In this document: positions 26,925 through 35,440 of the stretch, piece by piece
Layout: each line of letters starts with the position of its first letter
Numbering within the stretch: position 1 is the stretch's first letter
Assembly: GCF_024198255.1 (NCBI RefSeq)
Contig: NZ_JAJVKW010000001.1
Location: 682,001 to 746,000, forward strand
Reading direction: 5' to 3'
Length of the DNA stretch: 64,000 nt
Origin: Myxococcus guangdongensis
Lineage (GTDB): Bacteria; Myxococcota; Myxococcia; Myxococcales; Myxococcaceae
Notes under the pieces: model-generated
What the model was told of the DNA's origin: nothing
Seen by the model: the letters and a program-made list of their open reading frames with translations, nothing else
Database searches by the model: none
Position numbers and translations under genes: made by a program

Positions 26925-28676
26925 ATGCCCAGCCGTCAACGCCTCACGTCACCTGCCCTCGTGGCGGGGCTGCTCCTGTGGAACGCCACACCCGCCCTCG
27001 CCCAATCCCTGCACTCCGAGCGCGGAGGGCTCCAGTCCAGTCCGCTCGCCCACCGCCCCTCCCGCACCGCGGCGACGCTGGACCCGCTGCGCTCGCTGGC
27101 CCTGTCCGACCACGCCACCGTGTCTTCCTTCACCGCGCGCCGGGTGTTCGAGCAGCTCGTGCGTCAGGCCGGCGGCACGGGCCTCACCGCGGACCCGCTC
27201 TTCCGCCAGCTCTGGGACACACAGAACCCCGCGCCGGGCCAGCCGGACCTGCCCGGAGGTCCGCACTGTTCCGACGATGGGAACACCGTCAACGGAGCAC
27301 CCTATGTCTGTCGAACCCTCGAGGGCGCCGAGGCGAGCCCCTCGACGGCCGCGCTCGACCGGTATGTGCTGGTGGGCCTCTTCAACCGCTTCGACCTGGC
27401 CCCGGTGGACGGCGCCCACTGCGGCGAGTACCGCATGTCCTTCGCCCGCTTCGTCCCGGCCCCGCAGGTGCGCGCCCGCAACCGCTTCATCCTGGAGGGC
27501 GTGCTCCCCAATCCCTCCCCCGCGCTGGGGCTGGAGGGGTGCCGTCCGGTGGCCCAGGCGTGGGCCACGCTCTCCACCCTGGAGGACCCCACCGAGCGGC
27601 GGGCGCTGCTGGACGCGCTCTTCTTCGAGGGCCTGGCCCCGGGCATTCCGCCCGTCATCCACATCCACCACTACGGGGACAACCCCGCGGGCGTCGGGCA
27701 GGTCCGCGTCAACATGTTCATGCAGCAGGGCATCGGCGCGCCCAACCCGTGGATGCTGCGCGAGTTCAAGCTGAAGCGCCGGTGTGACTCCACGGGCTGC
27801 TCCTTGCGCTTCCTCCCCACCACCGTGAAGTCGACGCCCCGGGGCGACTTCTTCAACCTCCAGAACCCCGGCCCCCTCGCGGTGGCCTTCCGGGACTATT
27901 TCGTCACGCAGGTGGAGGGCCTCGCGGTGGATGACTTCAACCGCTTCAACTACGTCGTCCCGGACGTCTACAACGCCGCGCAGAGCAGCTCGATGCCGTC
28001 GATGGGCAGCGTGGACGACTTCCTCGCCGAGTTCGACAAGACCGCCGCGCCCAACGCCTTCACCGACGCGCTCCAGGCCGAGCTCCAGCGAATCGGCAGC
28101 CCGCTGACGCCCCGTCAGCTCGTGGCGCGCGCCCAGGCGCTCTCCTGCGGCGGCTGCCACGACCTCAGCCGGGGCACCGACCTGGGGGGAGCCCCGGGCG
28201 TCTTCCCCCTCGACTTCATGCGCTTCGTCCAGACGCAGGACATCCTGTCACCGCAGCCGACGCCGGGGCCGGGCTCCCACTACCCCTTGTCCGCATCGCT
28301 GACGACGGCCTTCCTCCCCTTCCGCCAGCAGCTGCTCGGCGCCTTCCTGGACACGCCGGCCCTGGATGCACGCGTCGTCACCCCCGAGCGGGGACACGAG
28401 GTCCAGGCGGGCCAACCGTTCCAGGGGACGGTGACGCTCGAGAACACCGGCACCCTGGCCTGGCGCGACAGCACGGGCCTGCGAGCCGTCTCGCTCGACC
28501 AGACCGGGGATTTGAGATGGGCCCCCGGTGAAGCCATCCACCTGGGACAACAGAAGACGTTCGTCTTCACGCACACCGCGCCGACGACGCCGGGGCGCAC
28601 CACCTACCGGTGGCGACTGCAGCGCGACGACCAGGCCTTCGGCCCGGAGCTGTCCTTCACCGTCGACGTCCCATGA
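26925..28676 (+). CDS. Secreted protein with one CxxCH motif and a C-terminal NBR1-like Ig module
   Basis: 583 residues; ATG 26925 follows CTGGAG at 8 bases. The signal peptide ends near ALA-Q. The middle contains RYVLVGLFNRFDLAP and other conserved-looking blocks plus a single heme motif, CGGCH (Cys408-His412), in LSCGGCHDLSRG. The last ~100 residues (TPERGHEVQAGQPFQGTVTL, ENTGTLAWRDS, LRWAPGE) match the Ig-like domain of NBR1, which is common at bacterial protein ends. I do not know this family's function. One heme motif in a large secreted protein again points to an envelope redox or heme-dependent role. It is convergent with tonB, 19 bases away. Confidence 0.8.
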   Translation: MPSRQRLTSPALVAGLLLWNATPALAQSLHSERGGLQSSPLAHRPSRTAATLDPLRSLALSDHATVSSFTARRVFEQLVRQAGGTGLTADPLFRQLWDTQNPAPGQPDLPGGPHCSDDGNTVNGAPYVCRTLEGAEASPSTAALDRYVLVGLFNRFDLAPVDGAHCGEYRMSFARFVPAPQVRARNRFILEGVLPNPSPALGLEGCRPVAQAWATLSTLEDPTERRALLDALFFEGLAPGIPPVIHIHHYGDNPAGVGQVRVNMFMQQGIGAPNPWMLREFKLKRRCDSTGCSLRFLPTTVKSTPRGDFFNLQNPGPLAVAFRDYFVTQVEGLAVDDFNRFNYVVPDVYNAAQSSSMPSMGSVDDFLAEFDKTAAPNAFTDALQAELQRIGSPLTPRQLVARAQALSCGGCHDLSRGTDLGGAPGVFPLDFMRFVQTQDILSPQPTPGPGSHYPLSASLTTAFLPFRQQLLGAFLDTPALDARVVTPERGHEVQAGQPFQGTVTLENTGTLAWRDSTGLRAVSLDQTGDLRWAPGEAIHLGQQKTFVFTHTAPTTPGRTTYRWRLQRDDQAFGPELSFTVDVP

Positions 28677-28695
28677 GCCCCGGGCGGGCCCACGC

Positions 28696-29445
28696 CTACT
28701 GGATGGTGATGGGGATGTTGTAGAGGAAGCACACGGGGACCTTCTGGGGCTTGTACTCCCACCCCACCTTGAGTCCCTGGATGATGTCCTCATCCGCGCC
28801 GGGCACGGACTTCACTGGCGTGACCTCATACACGCTGCCGTTGGTGGCGACGCAGACCTTGTAGATGCCCTGCATCGTCTGCCCCCGGTGGCTCTGCTTG
28901 AAGACCTCCGACAGGCGGGGCGCCGTCTGGCGCACCACGTCCCGCTGGATGACGAAGGGCGGGACGTTCTTGGGCTTCACCGGCTCGGCCGGCCCCGTGC
29001 CTCCCACGGTGCCGCCGACGACGCCGCCCACCACCCCGCCCACCACGCCTCCGGCGACGCCGCCCTCCACCCCACCCTCCACGCCGCCTTCCTCCGGCGC
29101 CGAGGGCTCCGGCTCCGGCTCGGGTTCCGGCTCGAGGGGCTTCTGCTCGACAACTGGTTTGACCTCAACCGGTTGACGCAGCTCCGTCTTGGGCTTCTTC
29201 ACCTCGGTCCGGGGCGTCGTCTTGCGCGCCGCGGGAGGTGGAGGAGGCGGCGGAGGCGGCGGGGGGGCCTTGACGAGGTTGAGCACCACGTCGATGGGCT
29301 CCTCCGTCTCGAGGACCATGGGCTTCACGAACAACACCAGCGCCGCCACGACGCCGACGTGGACCGCGACGGAGAAGGCGGCGAAGCCGAGGATGCGTGA
29401 GGAATGGGGGTCGGTCTGCTGCGCGAACATGCCGGAGCACGCCAT
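28696..29445 (-). CDS. tonB: Energy transducer TonB with polyproline and Gly-Gly-Val repeats
   Basis: 249 residues (ATG 29430 is also possible). A single N-terminal membrane helix (VAVHVGVVAALVLFV) is followed by a run of eleven prolines, a Lys/Glu-Pro spacer, and a low-complexity stretch of repeating GGV (about residues 118-149). The C-terminal ~90 residues (GIYKVCVATNGSVYEVTPVK, VGWEYKP) are the TonB_C fold, which contacts receptor TonB boxes. TonB passes proton-motive energy from ExbB/ExbD to outer-membrane receptors; no exb genes are here. It is divergent from the receptor and its partner, so the three likely work together. Typical TonB lacks the GGV stretch. Confidence 0.92.
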   Translation of the reverse strand: MACSGMFAQQTDPHSSRILGFAAFSVAVHVGVVAALVLFVKPMVLETEEPIDVVLNLVKAPPPPPPPPPPPAARKTTPRTEVKKPKTELRQPVEVKPVVEQKPLEPEPEPEPEPSAPEEGGVEGGVEGGVAGGVVGGVVGGVVGGTVGGTGPAEPVKPKNVPPFVIQRDVVRQTAPRLSEVFKQSHRGQTMQGIYKVCVATNGSVYEVTPVKSVPGADEDIIQGLKVGWEYKPQKVPVCFLYNIPITIQ

Positions 29446-29597
29446 ACCACAAGCCCGATGAGACTCGTCGGGATGTAATCGTGCTGCATCAGCAGAACCG
29501 TGTGAGTGTCATGCAGACGGCACGCAACTGATACCTCTCGACGTGCCACTCGTGCTAGAGCGCCGCCACCTCGTCCCCATCCCCAGAGGTATTTTCC

Positions 29598-30572
29598 GTG
29601 CAGACAAAAATGAAGTGCGCACTCGGGCTCGTGGCAGCCCTGAGTGTGTCCTGTGGAGAGTCGACCGATGAGGTCGGCGACCGTTACCAGGGCGTCATCG
29701 ACGCCTCGACGCTCGACACCAAGTTCCGGCCGACCAGCGGCAACTACCGGCCCACGACGGCCCGGGTGCGGGGCACCAGCGTGCCCTTCTACAACCTGGG
29801 ACAGGTCGCCACCGAGCGCAAGGACGACCGGGGCGTCATCACCACCGCGGGCGTCCCCGTGGACGCGGAGGGCCGGCCGTTCCTGCCCGCCGCCCGCGCG
29901 GTGAACACGTCCTATGAGTTCGCCGAGGGCTGCGCCACCGGCAAGGCGGACTTCGACATCCGCACCGACAACTATCCGGAGACGGTGCAGTGGCCCGTCT
30001 TCACGAACCTGCCGCTGACCGTCACGGGCAACACGACGCCGCCGGTGCTCCCGCTGGTGAAGGTGACGCGCTGGAACGGCACGTCCTCCGAGCAGTGCAA
30101 CTCCATCAAGGACGCCGCCTCCCTCACCAAGGGGAGCTTCGGCGGTGGCGCGGGCGACACGACGATTGCCCTGCGCGCCATCATCGACGTGTCCGCCATC
30201 CTCAACCCGCTGCGCACCGGCTCCGCCTACACCTCGCAGGGCGGCTGGTACCGCGGCCTGCAGCTGGCGTTCCTGGACGGCGGCGAAGTCCCCGTGGATG
30301 ACCAGGGCAACCTGAAGGTGATGGACGGCGTGCTGGTCAGCCCGCCCACGGGCGCGCCCACCACGGAGACGCCCGTGTACCTGTTCTCCGCCATCCCCGG
30401 CGAGGAGGGCTGGTCCCCGGTGGTGCGCCTGCGCACCTTCACGGCGACCACCGCGAAGCCCGCCTCCAGCTACACCGGCCTGTGCACGGACGTGTGCGCG
30501 GAGACCGAGCTGAACATCAGCACCCTCAACCGGTACGCCGGCGTGCTCTTCGTCGTCGGGAGCTCCCTGTGA
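29598..30572 (+). CDS. Lipoprotein partner of the adjacent TonB-dependent receptor
   Basis: 324 residues from GTG 29598, which has AGAGG 8 bases upstream; ATG 29610 is possible. A signal peptide ends near LSVSC, a weak lipobox. The mature part has no recognised domain but is soluble and beta-rich (VTRWNGTSSEQCNSIKDAAS). Its stop overlaps the receptor's start (GTGA), so the two proteins are probably made together. By analogy with receptor-associated surface lipoproteins (for example SusD-like or hemophore-like partners), substrate capture for the receptor is inferred; no sequence relation to those families is claimed. Confidence 0.78.
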   Translation: MQTKMKCALGLVAALSVSCGESTDEVGDRYQGVIDASTLDTKFRPTSGNYRPTTARVRGTSVPFYNLGQVATERKDDRGVITTAGVPVDAEGRPFLPAARAVNTSYEFAEGCATGKADFDIRTDNYPETVQWPVFTNLPLTVTGNTTPPVLPLVKVTRWNGTSSEQCNSIKDAASLTKGSFGGGAGDTTIALRAIIDVSAILNPLRTGSAYTSQGGWYRGLQLAFLDGGEVPVDDQGNLKVMDGVLVSPPTGAPTTETPVYLFSAIPGEEGWSPVVRLRTFTATTAKPASSYTGLCTDVCAETELNISTLNRYAGVLFVVGSSL

Positions 30573-33406
30573 GCGCCCCTTCCCCTGTCCCGAGCCCTTC
30601 CATGAAGACGCCTGTTTGTCGTGGCGGTGGCGCGCTCGCGCTGCTGCTGCTCGCGCTGGTCGCGAGCCTCCCCCTCCCCGCGCTCGCCGCCGGCCAGAAC
30701 TACGGCCGCATGGCCGGCTACGTCTATGACCCGACGGGTGCGCCGCTCGCCGAGGTGCCCCTCACGGTGACGGGCCCCGCGCTGCAGCAGCCCCAGTCGC
30801 GCACCAGCGGCGAGGACGGCCGCTTCGAGTTCGACACCCTGCCCCCCGGCGAGGGCTACGTCCTCGAGGTGAACGTCCCGGGCTTCGCCCCCATCAAGAA
30901 GGCGGGCATCACCGTCCTCCTGGGCCAGGCCACGCAGGTGGACGTGAAGCTGGAGGTGTTCACCGAGCAGACGGCGGTGGCCACCTACGAAATCGTCGAG
31001 AAGGTCAACCCCATCATGAACCCGGACTCCGCGCAGACGGGCGCGGTGCTCAACGCGGAGAAGGCGGCCACCTCGCCCGTCTTCACCCAGGTGCAGGCCA
31101 TGCCGCAGCTGGTCGCCGGCGTGGGCAACGGCAACGCGCCCAGCCTGCGCGCCGGTCTGTCGCGCTACGGCAAGTTCTACATCGACGGCATGGACACGTC
31201 CGACGTGGTGGACGGCAGCATCAGCTCGCCGATGAGCTTCTACGCGGTGGAGAACTTCGAGGTCATCACCGGCGGTCTGGACGCGCAGTACAACTCGCTG
31301 GGCCTCATCGAGAACGTCGTCAGCAAGAGCGGCTCCAACAAGTTCACCTACGACGTGACGATGATTCTGTCGCCGGCGTGGGCCAACGCGAAGTACCGGG
31401 GCGCGGCCAACCAGAGCCCCAACGTGGCCAACTACACCCAGAACGAGGTGGCGCTGTCGGAGACGGCCTTCTACAGCCCGCTGGTCGGCGTGGGCGGCCC
31501 CATCATCAAGGACAAGCTGTGGTTCTACGTCTCCGGTCAGTGGAACTTCTCCAAGCGCGACACGCCGCTGGGTGAGGAGAGCCGCACGTCCGACACCCAG
31601 ACGCGCCTGGCCCGCCTGAAGCTCACCTGGCAGCCCACGACCAAGGACCGCGTGTCCCTGGCGTTCAACTACGACAACAACACCATCACCAACCAGGTCT
31701 CCTCCACGTTCGCGACGCCGGACGCGGAGACGCAGATCGACCGCGGCGGCTTCTTCGCCATCGTCAACTACGACCGGACCATCTCCGACAACATCCTCTT
31801 CCAGCTGCAGACGGGCGCCACCTACAAGGACATCTGGCAGGGCCCGATGAACGAGGACTCGGACGACATCGCCCACATCTACAACAGCGTCACGTACCGC
31901 AACGCCGGCGCGCTGCGCAACGAGGTGGGCAACCTGGTGACCGAGAAGCGCATGCGCTACCAGTTCGACCCGACGCTGCTCTTCAAGGTGAAGAACCACC
32001 AGATGAAGGCCGGCTTCCAGTTGAGCTACCTGAGCGGCAAGAAGACGGCGCAGGTGATTGGCAACCAGCGCTTCAACGACCGCAACGGCGAGTGCAACCC
32101 GGACGATCCGGAGACGTTCGCGTTCTGCAACGAGCGCATCGACTTCTACAACACCGACGGCGTGCGGGGCGCGCTGACCACCGAGGCCGGGACGCTCATC
32201 TCCGGCGCCTTCCTCCAGGACCGCTGGAACGTCAACCGCTACCTGACGCTGGTCGCGGGTCTGCGCGCGGACGTGGGCCGGCTGTACGGCGACAACAACC
32301 AGTTCATCACCAACCTGGTGGGCATCGGCCCGCGTCTGTCCGCGACGGTGGACCCGTTCGGCAACCGCACCACGCTCATCAAGGCGCACTACGGCCGCTC
32401 CAACGAAGTGGGCGACGTGTTCATCGCGCAGCACGCCAACCCGGAGCTGCTCCAGGTGCGCTCCACGTTCGCCGGTGGCGCCTTCGCGGACTGCGCGCCG
32501 GACACCGTGGGCAACCCGCAGTGCAGCGTGGCGGGCGGGGCCTCGGGCCGCTTCTTCGACAAGTCCAACCACACGCCGCCGCACGTGGACGAGCTGTCGC
32601 TCGGCCTGCACCACGCCATCACCGAGGGCGCGGTCATCGGCCTGGACATGACCTACCGCAAGTACTCCAACATGTGGGTGGACGAGGAGATCAACCGCAT
32701 CTGGGATCCGTCCGGCACGCGCGTGGCCGGCTACGTGGACGGCATCAACCACACGGTGGTGAAGATCCACAACCCGGACGACGCGTGGCGTGACTACCGC
32801 GGCCTGGACGTGTGGGCGCAGGGCCGCACGGGCCCGTGGGACCTGCTGGCCAGCTACACCCTGGCGTTCAGCAACGGCACGGTGGGTGATTACTTCGACG
32901 GCTACGGCGCCAACCCGCGCTTCAAGCACTTCTTCGAGGGTCCGTCCCCCGAGGACATCCGCCACACGCTCAAGGGCGCCATCGGGTACACCACCCGGTT
33001 CGGCCTCGACTTCGGCGTGCGCTTCAACTACCGCACGGGCGCGCCCATGTGGATGTTCCAGGAAGGCACCGTGGACCGTCAGCGCGTGGCGCGCTCGGAC
33101 CGCGGCACCGGCCACTCGTACAACACCAACACGGGCATCCCGGACTTCAATGACCCGGCGGCCATCTCCGAGCTGCGTCAGCCCAGCCAGTTCCTGTTCG
33201 ACGTCCAGGCCCGGTACGACCTGAACCGCATCGTCCAGACGAAGGAGACGAAGATGGAGCTCACGCTCATCTTCTTCAACGTCCTCAACAACAGCGACGT
33301 GACGTTCGTCCAGGAGCAGTGGCGCGCCACCAACAACCGGTTCGGCACCGCCACGAGCCGCCGCAGCCCGATGCAGGCCGAGCTGCTGCTGCGCGTGCGC
33401 AACTAG
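30569..33406 (+). CDS. TonB-dependent outer-membrane receptor with N-terminal regulatory-like domain
   Basis: 945 residues from GTG 30569, which overlaps the upstream TGA and has GGGAG 6 bases before it; ATG 30602 is the alternative. The signal peptide ends near ALA-A. A carboxypeptidase-regulatory-like beta-sandwich (MAGYVYDPTGAPLAEVPLTV) comes first, then a plug domain (VFTQVQAMPQLV, YIDGMDTSDVVDG) and a beta-barrel ending KMELTLIFFNVLNN...LLLRVRN. This layout is that of CarboxypepD_reg/Oar-like receptors common in myxobacteria and Bacteroidetes. The cargo is unknown; no siderophore genes are nearby. A perfect terminator hairpin follows. Confidence 0.93.
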   Translation: MSAPSPVPSPSMKTPVCRGGGALALLLLALVASLPLPALAAGQNYGRMAGYVYDPTGAPLAEVPLTVTGPALQQPQSRTSGEDGRFEFDTLPPGEGYVLEVNVPGFAPIKKAGITVLLGQATQVDVKLEVFTEQTAVATYEIVEKVNPIMNPDSAQTGAVLNAEKAATSPVFTQVQAMPQLVAGVGNGNAPSLRAGLSRYGKFYIDGMDTSDVVDGSISSPMSFYAVENFEVITGGLDAQYNSLGLIENVVSKSGSNKFTYDVTMILSPAWANAKYRGAANQSPNVANYTQNEVALSETAFYSPLVGVGGPIIKDKLWFYVSGQWNFSKRDTPLGEESRTSDTQTRLARLKLTWQPTTKDRVSLAFNYDNNTITNQVSSTFATPDAETQIDRGGFFAIVNYDRTISDNILFQLQTGATYKDIWQGPMNEDSDDIAHIYNSVTYRNAGALRNEVGNLVTEKRMRYQFDPTLLFKVKNHQMKAGFQLSYLSGKKTAQVIGNQRFNDRNGECNPDDPETFAFCNERIDFYNTDGVRGALTTEAGTLISGAFLQDRWNVNRYLTLVAGLRADVGRLYGDNNQFITNLVGIGPRLSATVDPFGNRTTLIKAHYGRSNEVGDVFIAQHANPELLQVRSTFAGGAFADCAPDTVGNPQCSVAGGASGRFFDKSNHTPPHVDELSLGLHHAITEGAVIGLDMTYRKYSNMWVDEEINRIWDPSGTRVAGYVDGINHTVVKIHNPDDAWRDYRGLDVWAQGRTGPWDLLASYTLAFSNGTVGDYFDGYGANPRFKHFFEGPSPEDIRHTLKGAIGYTTRFGLDFGVRFNYRTGAPMWMFQEGTVDRQRVARSDRGTGHSYNTNTGIPDFNDPAAISELRQPSQFLFDVQARYDLNRIVQTKETKMELTLIFFNVLNNSDVTFVQEQWRATNNRFGTATSRRSPMQAELLLRVRN

Positions 33407-33424
33407 CCACATCGCCTCACCACG

Positions 33425-33458
33425 GGGCCCTCGCTTCCATCCTGGGAGGCGAGGGCCC
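33425..33458 (+). terminator. Strong terminator hairpin after the receptor
   Basis: Arms 33425-33438 and 33445-33458 form a 14-pair stem with one G-U pair and a 6-base loop, followed by TTG. It lies 18 bases after the receptor stop. Confidence 0.75.
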
Positions 33459-33487
33459 TTGAATCAGGCGGGGCCGCGTTCTAGAGG
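33459..33487 (+). promoter_or_regulatory. Putative promoter of the 5'-nucleotidase gene
   Basis: TTGAAT (33459-33464) and TAGAGG (33482-33487) are separated by exactly 17 bases, a sigma-70-type arrangement. The -10 ends 5 bases before GTG 33493, so the transcript would be leaderless or nearly so, which explains the very short spacing to the AGAGGGG sequence. Confidence 0.5.
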
Positions 33488-33492
33488 GGCGT

Positions 33493-35316
33493 GTGACTTC
33501 CGCCCTCCGTCCGCTCCGCCTCGGGCTCCTGTCGGCCCTCGTCGTCTCCTGCGCCTCGCATCCTCCCGCGCCGGAGGCTCCCCCCACGGCACCCGCCGCC
33601 GTCCAGGCCGCGCCCGAGCCGGTGCGCCTGAGCGTGGTGGGGACCAATGACTTGCATGGCTGGGTGATGCCGTCGCGCGGGAATCTGGCGGACGGCACGG
33701 CCGTGGAGCAGGGAGGGCTCGCCACGTTCGCGGGCTACCTGTCCATCTTGCGCGCGGAGAACCCGGACGGGGTGCTGCTGTTGGACGGAGGCGACCTGTT
33801 CCAGGGCACGCTCGCCTCCAACCTGACCGAGGGCGCGGTGGTCATCGACGCGATGAACACGCTCGGATACGTGGCCTCCGCGCTGGGCAACCACGAGTTC
33901 GACTACGGCCCGGTGGGGCCGCGCTCGGTGGCGATGGAGGGGGATGACCCGTTCGGCGCGCTCAAGGCGCGCATCACCCAGGCGCGCTTCCCGATTCTCG
34001 GGGTGAACGTCACCGACGCGCAGACGGGCGTGAGCCCCACGTGGCTGGGGAACACGGGCACGCTGCTGGTGGAGCGGCGCGGGGTGAAGGTGGGCATCGT
34101 GGGGATTGCGACGCCGCACACGCCGGAGGTCACCAACCCCGTGAACGTGGCGAGCCTGCGCTTCGCGCCGCTGGCGTCCTCGGCGCTCGCCGCGGCCACC
34201 GACCTGCGCGCGCGGGGTGCGGAGGTGGTCATCGCGATCGCCCACGCGGGCGCGGTGTGCAAGCGGCACGACGACCCTCGGGACATCTCGTCGTGTGACA
34301 GGGGCGACAGCGAAATCATCGAGATGCTGGAGGCCCTGCCGGAGGGCACGCTGGACGCGGTGGTGGCCGGGCACACGCATCAGCCGGTGGGGCACTTCGT
34401 CCGGGGCACGCCGGTCATCGAGACGTCGGGCCGGGGCCGGGCGTTCGGGTTGGTGGAGCTGTTCGTGGACCCGACGACGCGCAAGGTGCTGCCCGAGCGC
34501 ACGACGATGCAGGGCTCCATCCCGGTGTGCGAGCGGGTGGAGGCGACCTTGGGGACGTGTGACGAGCGCAAGCTGAAGGACCGCAACAAGGTGGAGCTGG
34601 TGGCGGCGACGTTCCGCGGGCAGCCGGTGGTGGCGGACGCGGCGCTGGGGACGCAGCTGGCCGGGGCGCTCGCGAAGGTGGAGGAGATGCAGAAGCGCCC
34701 GCTGGGCATCCGCGTGCCGCAGAAGCTGACGCGCGACTACGACGCGGAGAGCCCGCTGGGCAACGTGCTGGCGGACGCGCTGAACCAGCTGGGCATGACG
34801 GGCATCGCCGTCATCAACAGCGGCGGGCTGCGCGCGGACCTGCCCGCGGGAGAGCTGACGTACGGAGCCATCTTCGAGGTGCTCCCGTTCGACAACACGC
34901 TCTCGGTCGTCACCCTCACGGGGGCGCAGCTGACGAAGCTCCTGGAGGGGGCCTACTCGCGCAAGGGCGGGACGCTCCAGGTGGCGGGGCTGAAGGTGCA
35001 CCTGGAGCAGTGCAACGGCGTGACGCGGATGGTCTCCGTCACGAAGGCGAACGGGAAGCCCATCGAGCCCAACAAGCTCTTCCAGGTGGCCATGCCGGAC
35101 TTCCTCGCGCGGGGGGGCAGCGGGATGGACGAGGTGCTCAAGACGCTGCCTCCCGGGAGCGTCAATCTGGGCGAGAGCCAGGCGCTGACGCTGCGTGACG
35201 CGCTCGTGGCGCACTGGAGGCTGAGGGGCAAGCCGCTGGCGGCGCCGACGCCCGGACGCATCCTGCGCCAGAGCGCGGCAGCGGACTGCGCCGTGAAGGC
35301 CTCGGACCGGAACTGA
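33493..35316 (+). CDS. Lipoprotein 5'-nucleotidase / metallophosphatase (UshA-type)
   Basis: 607 residues from GTG 33493. The signal peptide carries lipobox VVSC. The calcineurin-like metallophosphatase core has all five blocks: GTNDLHGW, DGGDLFQG, GNHEFDYG, IAHAG and AGHTHQPV. The C-terminal 5'-nucleotidase domain has NSGGLRADLPAGE, TYGAIFEVLPFDN and the Phe/Asn substrate pocket. UshA-like enzymes hydrolyse extracellular nucleotides for salvage. It lies directly behind the TonB-dependent receptor but has its own promoter-like sequence and follows a terminator. Together with the nucleoside hydrolase at 18.4 kb it could form a nucleotide-scavenging route, but the genes are far apart. Confidence 0.93.
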   Translation: MTSALRPLRLGLLSALVVSCASHPPAPEAPPTAPAAVQAAPEPVRLSVVGTNDLHGWVMPSRGNLADGTAVEQGGLATFAGYLSILRAENPDGVLLLDGGDLFQGTLASNLTEGAVVIDAMNTLGYVASALGNHEFDYGPVGPRSVAMEGDDPFGALKARITQARFPILGVNVTDAQTGVSPTWLGNTGTLLVERRGVKVGIVGIATPHTPEVTNPVNVASLRFAPLASSALAAATDLRARGAEVVIAIAHAGAVCKRHDDPRDISSCDRGDSEIIEMLEALPEGTLDAVVAGHTHQPVGHFVRGTPVIETSGRGRAFGLVELFVDPTTRKVLPERTTMQGSIPVCERVEATLGTCDERKLKDRNKVELVAATFRGQPVVADAALGTQLAGALAKVEEMQKRPLGIRVPQKLTRDYDAESPLGNVLADALNQLGMTGIAVINSGGLRADLPAGELTYGAIFEVLPFDNTLSVVTLTGAQLTKLLEGAYSRKGGTLQVAGLKVHLEQCNGVTRMVSVTKANGKPIEPNKLFQVAMPDFLARGGSGMDEVLKTLPPGSVNLGESQALTLRDALVAHWRLRGKPLAAPTPGRILRQSAAADCAVKASDRN

Positions 35317-35329
35317 GGTCGTGAGGCAG

Positions 35330-35352
35330 GGCGCCGCGACGTCAGCGGCGCC
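35330..35352 (+). terminator. Hairpin after the 5'-nucleotidase
   Basis: GGCGCCGC (35330-35337) pairs perfectly with 35345-35352 around a 7-base loop, between convergent genes. No U-tract. Confidence 0.5.
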
Positions 35353-35440
35353 TCAGCGCCTTCGCTCGTGCGGCGTCACGACGGGACGGGGCACTGGTTG
35401 TCATAGACAGTGACCGGTGCCTCGGAATCCGCGCTGCAGC

